A stretch of DNA of 64,000 nt, taken from assembly GCA_036571765.1 (NCBI GenBank), contig BROE01000025.1, positions 6,058,918-6,122,917 of the forward strand, read 5' to 3'. The position numbers and the translations under genes are program-made. A model generated the notes under the pieces. That model was given only the letters and a program-made list of their open reading frames with translations, did not search any database and was not told the origin of the DNA. Below, piece after piece: positions 27,651 through 41,428 of the stretch. This stretch comes from Plecoglossus altivelis (Eukaryota > Chordata > Actinopteri > Osmeriformes > Plecoglossidae). The number at the start of each line of letters is the position of its first letter. Position 1 is the first letter of the stretch.

Positions 27651-29340
27651 ACAGAGGACCCAACCTTCAGCACCAAGAGGTGTTTGGATTATTCTGGTAA
27701 ACTCGGGCTGTTTGTTTTGGGGGGGGGGGGCAATGTTTGAGGAATCGTTTCCGCCCAGCTTGGGTGCAATGCTATAACTGGTCCTGAGTGTATTGGGTTA
27801 TGTATTATGTATCAGTAGAATATTAACTTATCTATTATGTATTTGTGTCTCCTCGGAGAGAATAGCCAGACGTCTGTGAATGTTAAAGACTCGCTGCATG
27901 TTATGGTTCACACACAAGGCAACAAACCTTTCCTTAATACTTCTTGGTATTTATATATCATGTGTCGTTTCTCCATCCGATACAATCGCTCTCATCATCA
28001 GCTATGGTGAGACTACATCCAAATACCCTACGCCCATAAAAAGAAGATATTTTCTTATTTGCAGCACTTTCTGATACACAGCGACGAGTGTGTCTTGACT
28101 GCAGCAGCAGAGGTGTGTTGTTGCGTGACAGTTAGACAGGAAGCGCTTTTGGTCGTCGGAGGCGTGGCCTGCAAGTCATGACAAGCGCACCGCAGGGAAG
28201 CTCCTAGACCTCCTTAGATGTTTGTAGACCTGATGAAGAAGCTGCTACCTAACACGGCTCTGGGAGGGAGAAACCCCCCCCTTCGTCTCCACCATCCAAC
28301 CCTAATGAAAGAACGAGCCAAACTTTGTTTCGTTTCCATCCAAATTTAATTGGGAACCTCGAATGCCCCTTGCACAACATCACATGAAGCTAATAAGACT
28401 TAAGAAGGACCATCATCCTCCGCGATGCGTTGCATTTTTTAGGCTAATGAACTGTGCTGTGCGTCGGAGATGGCCAAACTGTGAGGCCCACATGTGGTGG
28501 ATTACCCTAAATCCCGCTGCCGCGCAGGAGCTCGTAAACCACATCTCCAGACAGGAAGTTGTAACGGGTTATTCGTGTTTAATTGGAGGCGCTGAATGAT
28601 GCAAACTAGGCTTTTAATGCCTCTTCCCTGCTGACCTGCTACATGCTGCAGTGTTGATGCCCCCCCTCCCTCCTCTTCTGCCCCCCCTTAGCCCCCCACC
28701 CCCCTGAACTCTCCTTGCAGAAATGACCACAGGAGTCTCTGCTGACAGACCAGCAGGAGACAGCGTCTGGATCAGAGGGATGCCGCAGTATTAGCATATC
28801 TATAGCAGGGCCAATTAAAGATCAATCTGGAAATGTTCAAACTGGGATTTCCCCATTCCTGGCATGCACAGTGCGCTTGCTTTGCGTTGCAGTGGAGATA
28901 ATATGTCCCGAGAAGTTTTCAACGGGAAAAAAACACAGCTAAACAACATGAAATTACATCCGACGTAGGATTGCAGATGCGTCCAGACAGCGCTGTGTTC
29001 TGATTGCGAGGCAGTGAAGTGACCAGCCGGAGAAGACCGTGGCGTTCTGAAACGCCAGCGCCCGCGTTTCACACGAGACGAGCTGGGGTTCATCCTCGTG
29101 TGCGTATAATGATTCATCCTGTAAACATGACAGCGGAGAGAATAAAGACTACTTTGGTTTGGCGCTGCCCGGGAACACAGTGGCTGTCGCGCTTGTCCAC
29201 GCTCATCTCCGCGCTGGCCTCACCTTGGCGACTTCATTCAATGTGACACGGGAGAACTGGGGACTCTTTCTCCTGGCAAGGCGCTGTGGACCTCGCTGAC
29301 ACTCTGCTCCACTGTGCCACATTAATTCTAATAAAGCTCT
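27651..29340. promoter_or_regulatory. Complex block with candidate regulatory element near 28360-28620
   Basis: A G-run lies at 27719-27730 and C-runs at 28276-28281 and about 28660-28702. The segment 28360-28620 is non-repetitive with TAAT and TTTAATTGGAGGCGCTGAAT words typical of developmental enhancers. No exon was recognised. Confidence 0.3.
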
Positions 29341-29375
29341 GCCTTAGCAGGGGCCTACCGAACGGGGCTGCCTGG

Positions 29376-29695
29376 GGGGGGGGGGTGAAGGTGTGTGTGC
29401 GTGTGTGGAGGAGGAGGGATGGGGCTAGAGGAACTGGTGGAGGTAGGGGGGTAGAAAGAGTGTGTGTTGTGGAGGAAGTAGGAGTGTGTGTTGTGGAGGG
29501 TTTAGAGGGAGTGTGTGTTGTGGATGGGGTAAAAGGAGGGTGGTTTGGCATGTGGGAGGTTGTTGGTGGAGGGGAGTGTGTTGCACACAGTGTGTGTGTG
29601 TGCATGTGCGGAGAGTGGAGGTTGTGTGTGTTGAGTGTGCTGCACTCAGCGTGTGTGCGTGTGCGGAGGGTGGAGGAGGGGTTGTGTGGTAATGG
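29376..29695. repeat. GT/GGA-rich degenerate repeat
   Basis: Recurring GTGTGTGTTGTGGAGG-type units on the + strand. The long open frames on both strands (up to 191 codons) come from this low-complexity DNA. Confidence 0.85.
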
Positions 29696-31084
29696 AGGCA
29701 GGAGGTGGTGCAGGTGGCACGTAGGGCAGGTGGCAGCTCTCACCCTGGGGCCGCTGTACGAGGCCTCAGCCTCCAGCTCTCCAGGGGGGCACAGCAGCAG
29801 AGATTGCATTTTAATTACCTGCTACACCTTGTCCTCCGAAAGGGTCACCGCCTAAGGTGTGTGTCCTCACACACACGCACGCGTGTCGGGGACGTGTTCA
29901 CTTGCATGTGTGTGCGTGTAACAAGTCTCCTAATGTCTGCTGTGACAGACTGCTTCACATACATCCAGCGAACGCGCTGACGTACACACAGCGAACAGGT
30001 TCAATCAGAATATTCTCCCCCCAAACGAGGCTTCGCTAAGTGATGGATGAAGCAGGCAGTCTCCAAATGTCCAGGTCTGTGTTCTGGATGGGAGCGAGGC
30101 AGACATCTTCAGTCAGTGAATTATGTGCACCTTGCAGATCTTTCCAGTGGGGAGGCCAATCCTCCAGCCAGACTCAGGTCGCTGCTCCCGCCCCCCCCCC
30201 CCCGAGAGGCGGCCGAGCAACAAGGGAGGTCCCACACTGCACCTCGCTCCATCTCCTCCCCTCCCTCCCTCTTTCCCTCCCTCTTTCCCTAATTCCCTCC
30301 CTTTCCCCTCCCTCCCTTTCCCCTGCCCTCGCCTCCTCCTCCTCCCTGCTTCTCCGCCCCCCCTTCCCCTACGTGGGAAGTCATCTCTCCCTGCCTTGGA
30401 GCGCTAACTCAAAACTCTTGACATTTTAAATGCTTCTTTTCTGGGTTTTCAGTTTTGAGCAAGTGTGGTGACCTTGGTGAGAAATACTTTATGGATTTGA
30501 CCCACCCATTCCCTCCATGTGTCAAGTCCCCACTCTGATAGGTGATGAGAGAGTTGAGGATGGGGAAGGAGGCGTGGAGGGGATGAGAATGGGGGGGGGG
30601 GGGGCGGGGTGCAAGACAGAACAAGCAGCAGGCACGCAGCCACCTCCCCAACAACACACATCCGACTCCTTTCACCTCCACACGCGCGCCATTCGCTCGC
30701 CACTCAGCCTCCTTCCCCCCAGGCCCGTCACTCCACAAGCAGGGAAGCCCCTCCCCCAACACACTCCCGACTCCTTTCACCTCCCCCCTGCCTCGCTCTG
30801 CCTCGCCTCCTTCCCCCCAGGCTCCTCACTCCCCGCCCGCTGCCTCCCTCGACTCCCCCCTGTCTCCCCCTGCCCCCCCCCATGGTAATTCCACCCAGGG
30901 ACTTTCCTGTCAGAGCCCAGCAGCAGCACTCTGTGGCCCAGATGTTGTAGCATTGTCTGGAACGCCTGGCCTACTGGGAGCCCCCGCTCATTAGCTATTG
31001 TCTCCCCCTGTCTGACCAGGCCTTTGATGAATGTAGCTGTTGCCTTAAGATCATGCTGTACAGCAGCTTCCTCCTCCAGCCCCT
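29696..31084. other. Intergenic with several C/T-rich and G-rich runs
   Basis: C-run near 30190-30203, CT-rich tract 30240-30370, G-run near 30590-30608, C-rich tract 30690-30890. No gene was seen; long frames are compositional. Confidence 0.5.
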
Positions 31085-31545
31085 GCAGACACACACACAC
31101 CGTACGGCAGAAAACAATTCTCCAAAAGCAGAAGCCATGCTAGCGAACGGGGGTCTGTGCGTTTTGTGTACCCAGTGATAAATAGCATTTTGGAATACTT
31201 GGCACCAGGCAGGCTTCGCACTCGGTAGCGGTGCTACCAGCTACTGTAGGTTGAGCGTTACAACTGTATGCAAATGAGGGGTTTGAGTCGCTGTAAGCCA
31301 GCCCTCTCCTTAGCAGATGGTGAAGGTTGTCATCTTTTGATCCTCCATAAGTACCTGCTTCAGCCGCTATTTCATCAGCACCTCATCATCCCTGGAAGCA
31401 TGGTATTTACCGCGGAGGGCGCGAGCCCAAAGCTCCTGCATATGAAAGGGCAGCGTTGTCTGCCACGCCAAGAGTCTGACTTTCCCTTCGCTTACTCACC
31501 CGGAGAACAGCCCCAGCGTTCTTTGTCTAATTCCCTCTGTCTCTC
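31085..31545. other. Unique sequence, nothing identified
   Basis: Complex sequence without a recognised gene or repeat. Confidence 0.4.
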
Positions 31546-31775
31546 CGTCCCTCCACCCCCCCCCTCCTCCCTGCCTTCACCCATCTAACTGTCTCCTCAG
31601 TCTACTCTCCATCCCTCCATCTCTCCATCCCTCATCTCTCCATCCCTCCATCCCCCCCTCCTCCCTGTGTCCACCCACCCAACTCTTCCGTCTGTCTCCT
31701 CGGTCTCCTCTCCCCCCCCCCCCCCCCCCCCCCCCACCCAACTCTTCCGTCCACCCCCCTCTCCCCCTCCGCTCC
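31546..31775. repeat. CCATC-type repeat with C-run
   Basis: Repeats of CTCCATCCCTC, and a C-run of about 22 at 31713-31734 followed by a second copy of CCCAACTCTTCCGTC (first copy near 31678). Confidence 0.9.
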
Positions 31776-33890
31776 TAGCCGGGCTGTGAACACATTGCGG
31801 GGCCCGGAGGCAGAGCTGAGGACAACATGCGCTCTGTGCACATGGCTGAGCAGGGAGCGAGTGAGGGAGACTGGCACGCTGAACCAAACAGGTGTATGAT
31901 TGGGAGGCGGGAGCTGTGAAGGGTGAATTTCTTCCGCGAGGCGATGTTGCTTTTGGAGTGAACTGCAGGGTTGGAGCCGTCCCAGGAAACATTTACACGC
32001 ACCGCGTCTTCCTTCTCTCGTCAGCCAAATCAAATCATTGTTTCGGGACGTGCCTCCCAAAGGCAGGAGGTGACTTGACATCTCTGACCTTGTTCTTTCA
32101 CCATCATGTCTTCGTTTCCTTACCAAAAGAGGAGAAGTTATTTACTTAGTTATTTTCTGTTGAACGTGTAAGCCAACTTCAAATGGCATGGAAAACCCAT
32201 CGAATACAGTCAGGAACAGACTAAAACTTATAAGTTCCAAAGTTTTGAACCATACCCCACCATACCCCCCCATCTCCCTCGCCACCACCCCTCCACACCC
32301 TCACCCTCACCACCTTCTCACTCCACCCCCTCTCCCTCACCCCCTCTCCCTCACCCTCACCCCAAAACACACCAAGCCACCGCAGAACACGGATGTATTG
32401 AAGATGTGTCTTTCCAACTTCAGAGATGGCGTCTTTAATAATGCGATGTAACAAGCGGCCAGCGGCCCTCCTCTCTCTCCACACTTTGGAATACAGAAAT
32501 GACACCGGGCCCCTGAGGAGTCGCTGAGGCGGCGGACATAAATCTCAGGCCGGCCAGTTCCTGAAGGCTGAACCTCAGGGTTAGGATAGGAGACCATGGT
32601 GGTGGTTATTAAGTGAACATTTCAAATCGATACACAGAGAGGCACAATCAGGCCGGGTTTAATTGCACTGGGGATGTCATCTATTCAGGTTATTGCAGCA
32701 GCTGTCCAGACTGAGTTCCTTCCTGTCCCTGCCCCCCCCCCTGCCTCCAGACCCCCACCCCCACCCCTTTGTCCAACCATCACACCCCTACATACACTGC
32801 TCCAACATCCACGGGGTCACACTCCCCTTGAAGAATGGTCCTGGTTTATGACAAAGATGTGAATAAGTGTGGGTGGTACGAAACGCTCCTGATTCTGGTC
32901 GTCTCGTCGTGTTTGTTGTTCAGTTGGATTTCCAGGACATGCTAACAGGGCTAAAACTCACTGTGGATGTTCTCAATCATCTTGAAGCAGCTGTAATAAA
33001 CAGTACATGTACAAAGTGACACGTGACTTTAAAATAAACCTTTATGTTTGGCCACAAGCTCACTATTTTTTTTTACCATGAAAGGATAAACCTTTGAAAA
33101 TTGGCTTTACTGCTCAGTTCGACGACGAGGTCAATTTGCCGGTAAACACCACACCCCTCCAATCCACTCTAGTGTTTCCAGAAAATCTCCCATCACTTGG
33201 CAGCTGTTATAGATCAAACATCAGTGCACACTCATGTAACATTAGACATCATCTCTCGAGGAGACCTGCGGTCTCTTCCTATGTCTCTCTCAAATATCTA
33301 ATCTGCCCACACACTGTCAACGTGTTTGCTTCATTTTCCGTTATAGACTGATAGGCAACACGCAGAGTGAACTCAGCCACTTAAACCTGGATCCTCGCAT
33401 GATTTATTTCTCTGAATGTGAAAGGGTGTCCAGACCAGCGGAGTGGTTACAACGAACATGAACATTAAAGAACATGTAGAATAAAAACATCCTCTGGGAT
33501 GTTGGGATCCCTGGTGAGAACCTCTTCGCCGTAAATGTCTTACTGTTGCGCTAAAGTGTTCCAAAGTACCAGGGTAAAATCTCTCTCGGGTTATTTTAAG
33601 TTCTCGCGCGGAGCGGAACCCAGCCGTAGAGTCGAACGTCGAAAGCTGTTGTGAGTCGTGAGGTAAAAGCAAGTATACTAAGACAACACGCCACATCAAC
33701 AACACGACTACACCATCACAACGTCACTGTGTTCATCCTGTTATTACACCGTCACAGATAGCACAACCGGCGTTGGCGACGACAGCAACCGTGGCTGCAT
33801 CTCTCTTGGCAGGCTTCTCATGACCTGTGTCAGTGTCAGTTTGTGTCCTGTGTTGAAAAGCACACAGACAGATTCACACCGATGGTTTGG
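31776..33890. other. Intergenic, mostly unique
   Basis: A C/A-rich stretch at 32250-32380 and C-rich runs near 32730-32768; the remainder is complex AT-rich DNA. No gene was recognised. Confidence 0.5.
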
Positions 33891-33905
33891 TTACTAGAGA
33901 CAGGC

Positions 33906-33942
33906 AGTGTGTGTGCGCGTGTGTGTGCGCGTGTGTCAGAGA

Positions 33943-33991
<49 letters not shown>
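33906..33991. repeat. (GT)n microsatellite
   Basis: GT repeat with an imperfect 5' part (GTGTGCGCGT) and a pure 3' part of about 22 units, then GA. Confidence 0.95.
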
Positions 33992-34000
<9 letters not shown>

Positions 34001-36785
34001 AAGAGATTTGGAACTCTCTCATTCCCTGGGCCGCAGGCAGTTCATTTCCAGCTCCATGTGCTGCTTGATCACTAGAATCCACGGGCGACTTATTCCAGGG
34101 AATTTAATGCCATGAGAGGATGGTGATGGGAAAGGATGGCGGATGCTGCATCAAACCCAGTAGATGTCACTAAATTGGAACATATGTTACTTAAACTATA
34201 ACATCATGATAATTCTCCTCCAAGATGGCTCATAAAGCGTGAATTTATTAGCTTAAATCTGAGGTGATGATAACATAGATAATTTTTAATGGAAGGTTAA
34301 TGTAAGAATCAAAAGATAAAAATGAACCCTTTGGCCTGGAATCAGCTGGTGTCGTCGCGGCGGCGTTCAAATCTGCACCATTTTTATGCACCGTAGGGTG
34401 TTCCCCTTTCATTACATTTTATAGCTTCAGGCATAAAAGTATACGGAACATTTTCACGGCTAATAAAACCGGTGGATCCTCACATGATAAGAGAAACGAA
34501 CACTCGCGCCAAACGAGAACCTATCACGTGTTGGTATTGGTCCAAACGTTCCCCAGCGTTGCCTCACCCTGGTTCCGTCCGGGCAGGATGGGGTGGAGAG
34601 GCAGGGGGCCCTGGGGGCCCCGCTCCTCCGGGCCCCTCACCCCCTCCCTGCTCCTCCGGGGCCCCTCAGACACGGCCCTGCTGCGCCTCCACGCTGCACA
34701 CAGACGCTCTCTTAAATAGGCCACATCGAAGAAAACATGACTGCTCACTATTCTAATAAATGGGACCCTGCCTGTTTATTATTAATGATAGCCCGGCCCT
34801 CTGTTCAGATTCGGTTTGTGTTATGTCCTGAGAGTAATTTATAGTGGGTGCCGGTGTGTGAGTCTGCGTGTATGCTTACTGTCTCTTGACTGTCAGATAT
34901 GGGTAGTAGTTCTATGAAATGTTAATGTTTATCTGGTGATTCCTGACCTTGTTAATCCTCCTGGTTATTAATACAGTAAAGCTAAGGCAGAACGACAATT
35001 AATCACCAACGCCTCCTTCCTGCTCTGTTTTTCACCTTTAATACAGGTACATATTCATTACGTTCACAGTCGCCGAGGCAGAGAAGTTTTCTTACAGATA
35101 TAAAGGTTTCTCAGAGAACCCAGCTGCGAGCTTGTTGTTTCTGTGATGTTAGACAGCCCTCAGGGTTATGATCAGGTTGACTGGCAGGAATGGGGCGATC
35201 GCCGAGTTGTCGAACTTGAGTTTCTACTGACCAACAGACCTTTTCACGACGAACATTCTAGATTTTTTGTTGTTGTTTACATTCAAAAAAAAAAAAAAAA
35301 GGTGTATGAGGCAGCCAAGAGGGTGGGGGGCAGGGGGTCTACTGGGTGGCAGGGGGTGGGGGGGTGGGGGGCAGGGGGTCTACTGGGTGCAGGGCCTTGC
35401 AGGGGCTGGGGTCTAACTGTGGAGAATGGCGAGCAGATGGCTCTGTCCCTTCAGCACGACAGAAGGGGGACTCAAGATGGCGACAGGCCGCCTGGATCAG
35501 CTGTGTTCAGGGACCGCCTCATCATCATCCATGCAGCTCGATGCGGTTTTAATAACTTTCAACCCCCCAACCTCTCATCACAATGGGGGAGATGCAGAAT
35601 CAATCATCGGGGTACTTAGCCTATCTGTGATACACTCAAGGGTGGAACCTCTCCTCCGCCATCCTAACACCATGGTGAAAATTAGTTGAGGACATCTTTT
35701 GGATTTTGTATTAAAAGAAAAGCGTCCAGATTTAGGAGAAAAAAAATGAGGAAGACTAATTGGACCTGCGTCTCCTCTCCCCCTTCCTCCTCCTCCCCCC
35801 CTTCCACCTCCTCCCTCCCCCATTTCCCCCTTCCCCCTCCTACCCTCCTTCCCTCTGTGTGGGGAGCATGAATGTGTAAGTGCTAATTAAGCCAGGGGAA
35901 TAGAAGACACACTTTATAATGCTGATGCTGCAACCGTGCTGTTGTGAACCAAGGACGAACATTAGCAGACATCTTTGCAATTACACCACATGTGACTGTT
36001 TATGTCTCCTGAAAGCCACGCAATCAGTCTGCATTCTCTGGCACAGGTATTTCACTTCAGGGCATTAGATCTATGTAGAATAGCTCCAATATCCTCTTCT
36101 GATTTCACTGGGATCAGCTGATGTTCTTAAGTGGTTGCCCTGAGGATGTCCTGCTTGCTGCAGGAGTTTTTCATCAAGGCCAAAGACCAGGCAGTAAGAA
36201 GCACTGATATCATGCATCTTTTGAAAGATAAATGAATAAAAACACAATATGTCTAAAGTGTAGAAAAATGGTTTCCCCTAATGGATTTTCAACAGAAACT
36301 TGCTTTTATACAATCCATCTTTTCATTGAAAGCCCAATCATTTAAGTAATTGTTCATCACAACCGCAACGGGAATTCGTCTTTTGACGCGGTGAAAGTAT
36401 GTCTGGCTTTTAGTCTCCTTCAAACGACTTTCTGTTAACCGTTTCCTGCCGTGTTCATATCGCTTTTTAAGCTTTTAATATTAGGTCTAAAATTAGCTTT
36501 ATTAAACGTTTCACATACTTTCTGGCATACACTGAACCATATGACTTGATAGATATTTTCTTTTTACAAAAAACACATTTTGTTTATGTATTTTATTTAT
36601 GACTGCATCACAATACAAATGCTTTTTTTCCCTTCCCCACTGGCTATAAAACTACAGATTTACCGTCTGATTTGGTGTTCGGCAAAATGTACATACGCTG
36701 ATAATATGTGACGTGTGTGTGTATATTGACAAAATGATTTGGGGATGAATGTGGTCACTGCTGCTGTGCATCAGTTAGCCACGCC
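33992..36785. promoter_or_regulatory. Complex AT-rich block with candidate regulatory elements
   Basis: Stretches at 34175-34460, 34740-34990 and 35880-36660 are non-repetitive and AT-rich with TAAT, ATTA and ATAAT words. Interruptions are a G-rich imperfect repeat at 35323-35393 (GGGTCTACTGGGTG units) and a C/T-rich tract at 35780-35855. No exon was recognised. Confidence 0.35.
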
Positions 36786-36793
36786 CCTTAAGA

Positions 36794-36850
36794 GCACGCA
36801 CGCACGCCCGCACGCCCACACGCACGCACGCCCGCCCGCACGCCCGCATC
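36794..36850. repeat. CGCACGCC-type microsatellite
   Basis: Repeats of CACGCACGCCCG; CpG-rich, short. Confidence 0.85.
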
Positions 36851-39340
36851 ATCAGTCAGAAACAGGGATCTGCCTGAGCTGCTTCATTTCTCCCCTTCCC
36901 GCTTGTGCGTCTCTTGTAATCAGTGATCAGACGGGCTGCAAAGCAGTTCCACTGTACCCTGGCACCTCTGGCAGCGAAAGCAGATGCTACCAGGACGAGC
37001 AGAGACGATGCCAGACGCACCTGTCTGAACGGCGCACGCTCTGAATTCTTCCGACCTACCGCTTCACCTCGACTTGGCTGCGAATACCATCCTCGACCCG
37101 CTAAAAACACTGAACGCGGATAGACTGGATGCTGGATGTGCAGCTGTTACTATTAATAATCACATTTCAAAGAGCACAGTCACCGAGTCAATCAATAAGA
37201 CACACCACGGACAACATTATAAATCGTGCTTTGGCGTCAAGCGTTTTCAGATGGTGGCCATGTCCACTAAATCCAGCTAATAGCTTGTAGGCTAATGCAG
37301 TGTTGCACATCCTCTCAAGTGTCCGGGTCAGTTTCTATAGCAACATGCGCAAACTGGGGATAAGATAAGGCCTGCACGCGGGGGTCCCGGGGGGGTCGTT
37401 ACACATCTGTCTCCGGATTCCCCCACCTCCCCCCCGCTCCCCTCCCTCCCCTTTTCAGCATCTCCGATCGACGCAGCTTGCCAGGGAGGCCTCGTTTAAA
37501 CAACAAAGGTGACTTCACTCCTTTCTGAGGGCTCACCTTCATCTTCTCACTCACCGTCACCCTTCCTCGTCCCGCTGGATGATAACTCGAGCGAGGAGAC
37601 GGATATTACAACATTCCATTAAGGGATCTATCGATTGTTCTCGGAAGCGGGAGTAAAATATCTGGAACGGCACACGAGGGCCTTTGAGTGTCTCCAGCGT
37701 GCAGGTCGTTGTAGTTCTTCCGGTCTCTTGGCGGAGTCCAAGACTTGTGCGAAACAAAACGCCAGACGAGAGAGATGTCAGAGGCTAAGTTCATCAGTGC
37801 GTTCTGATGAGGCGTGTGTCAGTGGTGCGGCGAGCGAGCATGCCTCGCTGAGTCTCAATGCAGCTGTGCTTCTCAACATGTTCCAATCAAGATGTTCACA
37901 GGGTTTTTTTGTGTGTGTGTTGAAAAACGTTTTTTTTTTTTTTAACAAAAGAAAGGACACTGACCTGCTCCAGAGTATTGCTTATATCCCTTCATTGCAA
38001 ACAAACATCTGATGCCTGCTGCATTAGATGTGTATTCTGCTTGACCTGAAAAGGTTCCCTCCAAAACACTCAACCGCAAAAGATCATATTTGCTCAGTCA
38101 ATATTTTGCCTGGTTTATTTCAAAAGTGATGAAACGAATATTTCAGGTTTAAAAAAAGAGGCTGTTATTAATGGCTGTAGACTACAGCACATTTCATTGG
38201 TTTTAACACCGAGAATAGAAGAGTGTGGCATCTTTAAGATATCGGAAGGTGCAACACACTTTCCCTGCCTCTCGGCTCCCTGCTCTTTACTTCTCACTTT
38301 CATACACGGCGCCCATGAATCATTCTCTAAACAAACAGCACAGCCAGAGTCGGCTAACGAGAGGCCCCCGCAGAGCCACCGCAACCAGTCAACGTCAATT
38401 ACGACAACACGTGCTGGACACTGCGCCGCGTTGCGAGGAGGCTACGGCGTCGGAGGAGCGTTGACATTTCCATCTTAACGCAAGCTCCGTGTTCTAACCT
38501 CGGTACAAGCTGCTGTTTAAATGGCGTGAACTCGGAGGCCCAAGGCCACAGCCCACCTCCGGCACATTGCCGTGCCGTGCGGGCCCCGGGAACAACTACC
38601 CTTGTTTTAGAAATAGATGATAAATAAATCAAAGTGCACTAAGCATTGCTTCCTCATGGCAATCGCCTCCTCCATAGCGTCTGCACCTCATCAATCACGC
38701 CATTGTCTGCCTGAAAGGCGAGTCTTGTAAATGTCATATCCACTCAAAACCAAGGAGAAGCGAATCAGAACGCTGCAGAGGGTTTTTTTTTTTTTTAATT
38801 GGATAGTGTAATTAAACTAAAAAACCTTGCTAGACTGCCTTTTGACAGGCGGATGAAGACCCCTTTTAATAGGGCTGTGAAACATATTTGTTAAAAGGAT
38901 GAGGCAATATGTGCCATATGATTGGGCGCCCTTATGTGTCATACATTTCATTAATGATTAAAAAGGCAGAAAGGTGTCTTTATACCCCCCCAAATATAAT
39001 AGGGGTTCAATACATGAGAATCATGAATATTTTTTGCCATCCCTATTTGGTCCTTGAACAAAATGACAAATTGACCCAGTACGTTTTAGACCAAACACCA
39101 ATCAAAAGCATACATCAAATGGTTTTATCAAATCATGTGTTCAGCAACATTTGCAAAACATTCATCTGGGGCCTTAACAATTAAGAGGGGTAAGGCTTGT
39201 TACTGATTAAAGTAACAAGTGTGAGAGACCAGGCTTTAATATTGATTACATGCAGAAACTGAGCGCGGGTCACTTTCATACCCACACATGCTTTCTATTT
39301 AATTTCATTAGCAACATACTTTCCTGATGTACTAATGTCA
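36851..39340. promoter_or_regulatory. Complex block; strong candidate non-coding element at about 38690-39250
   Basis: The segment 38690-39250 is non-repetitive and dense in homeodomain words: TAATTGG near 38796, TAATTAA near 38809, palindromic CATTAATG (38949-38956). T-runs lie at 37930-37943 and 38783-38796. No coding exon was recognised. Confidence 0.35.
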
Positions 39341-39344
39341 CGCA

Positions 39345-39540
39345 GACACACGAAAACACTTGGGCGCGTGCATGAACGCACACTCAGGCGCACGAACACG
39401 CACTCACTCATCCACACACACGCGCGCGCCCACACAGCCGCACATGTGCACACACACATCTGTACACAAACGTAGACACACTGGTTAGAGTGTGTGTTTG
39501 TCTTGGGGGGGGGGGGGGGGGGGGGGCGGAGCGGATGTGT
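39345..39540. repeat. CA/CGCA-rich repeat followed by a G-run
   Basis: ACACGCGCGCACAC words at about 39345-39480, then a run of about 21 G near 39506-39526. The G-run length is likely unreliable. Confidence 0.85.
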
Positions 39541-41289
39541 GTTGGGGGCGAATATGGCTGGACAGGGTCTCTCTTGAGAAGCAGAGAGAGATCTCCTTAG
39601 AGCAGATCGATAGGACAAGGAGCACAAAATAAATCACAGAGCTCAACTGACGTCTGTCATAAAGCTCCCCGCCACTGTTGCAGCACTCAGCTTTATAGCG
39701 GCGTTGAGTGTTATTGCAATCTTTTGATAGCTCAAGCTAATTTATCTGATTACAAGAGTGCCCCGCAAGAACACGCCACGCTCGCCATCTCAGCGACGTC
39801 ACGATCACATCCGCTTCAGCGGCAACGTTAAAAGGGACTCTCATCGCAAAGGTGTCTTTGTGGAGGGAAACCGCATCCTCGTACCGCCAACTGGAGCAGG
39901 ATGAACCAGAGATCTGGGCCCCCGGAACGACCCTCCGACGTGCGTTTCACGTCCAAAACGTCTGAGCATACGGCTCTGCGGAACAGCGAGCCCAATCTGT
40001 GGCCAACGCGGCGCGAGGTTACATTTTCAACCTTATCAATTCAAGTGACTGGGCGATGCCAGACAGCTAACCCAGACGATATGGAAGCGGATGCGCGAGG
40101 TTGCGGAGCTCTCCGTTCCTAGGTGCGTCGCCGGCAGTGAATGAACACGTCACCTGCCTCTCGGTTTTAAACCAAACAGCAGAGAGGGTTCGGCCCCCCT
40201 CCCCCCCCCCCCTGCCCCTCTTGCTGCCTGGCGGTTTTGCCGTGAATCGTGTTGGAAAATCTATTCGGGAGCAGCGGCCCTTTTCAATTTGAAGGGGGAA
40301 AAGAGTGACTGGTGTGGTGGCATCAATCACAGGCAGGACGACGCGAGTGACAGGCTGCAGAAGTGGAAGGTGCAGGGGTCACAGGTTAAAGCAGGCAATA
40401 TAGAAAAGGTAAAGAGAGGAGGCTGGGAGAGAGAGAGGCAGGCTGTTATTGGGGCGGTTGGTATCTCTCCCGTGTCGGAGCAAGAGACATAGCCCCCCTC
40501 CTGTTGTAGCTGGCCTTCATTAATCTTCATGCCATCTTCTTTAACTAGTCATGTAGAACGGCTCAATGGAAAGCTGTATAATGGGAAAGGCCCAGTGCCA
40601 ATTACTAGGTTAACATAGTGTTCAGCCCCAGTGCAACAAAGGGAATGAGATCTTGGAAGAGATCTGGTTTGGGAGGAGGAACAGATTCTGTAAAAAAAAA
40701 AAAAAAAAACGGATGGAGGGAAAGCAGGAAAAAAGAGGACGCAAACGTGAGTGACATTTCCAAAACGACATTTTCGAAACATTAGAATCGGAACACAGTA
40801 TGAGATTTCATTATTTATAAAGGCCTCCAATATTTCTCACCACTGAACACACAGTGTTGTGAAATGTGCCACGAGATGCTGAATAAATTATGGTGATAAA
40901 TATTCGTTTTTTAGGGGGGAACTCTTCGTTCAGCTGTCGTTACTGTCGACAGTTTCCACTGGTTTCGTTTGTGTTTTGGTCTTGTGGACCAGAGGGAGTT
41001 AGCTCTGAAAGCTACTTGTGATGACCAGCGCTTGTCAGAGCTTGTGCAGTGCTAAACTGCCGTTATGTAATTCCATGTGATTAAAATAGGGCTCAGTCAG
41101 ATTGGGAAGAGGCTGCAGGCTGCAGCCTTATTAGGAGGACCAAGATGAAACTAAAGTCAAATGAAAATGTCACACTGTCATGGAGGATGGTAGGGGAACC
41201 AGAAGTAGGATAATGTAGGATAATGTTGTCGTGACGTGAAGTGATGATGGTGCCTCTCATTATCCAGCACCAGACTGTACTGGATCTGA
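39541..41289. promoter_or_regulatory. Complex block, candidate regulatory DNA, no gene seen
   Basis: A CpG-richer stretch at about 39770-40130 carries a 73-codon open frame (39901-40122) without a recognised family. C-run near 40198-40213 and A-run near 40692-40709. AT-rich complex blocks at 40500-40880 and 41040-41100. Confidence 0.35.
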
Positions 41290-41314
41290 GGCTTGGAGCG
41301 ACACGTGATCATCC

Positions 41315-41428
41315 GCCTTCCCTGCCCCGCCCTACCCTGCCATGACCAGCCCCGCCCTGCCACTCCCTACCCTGCCCTACCCTGCCCTGCTATGCCCTGA
41401 CCTGACCTGACCTGCCCCGCCCTGCCCT
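41315..41428. repeat. CCCTGC-type repeat
   Basis: Units of CCCTGCCCTA and CTGACCTGAC in tandem, about 110 nt. Confidence 0.85.

Noticed and set aside
29234..29855. Two ~190-codon frames on opposite strands
   Set aside because: Both follow from GT/GGA-rich (AC/TCC-rich) low-complexity DNA.
39901..40122. 73-codon open frame in a CpG-richer region
   Set aside because: No splice context, family signature or partner exon; kept only as a note in the block description.
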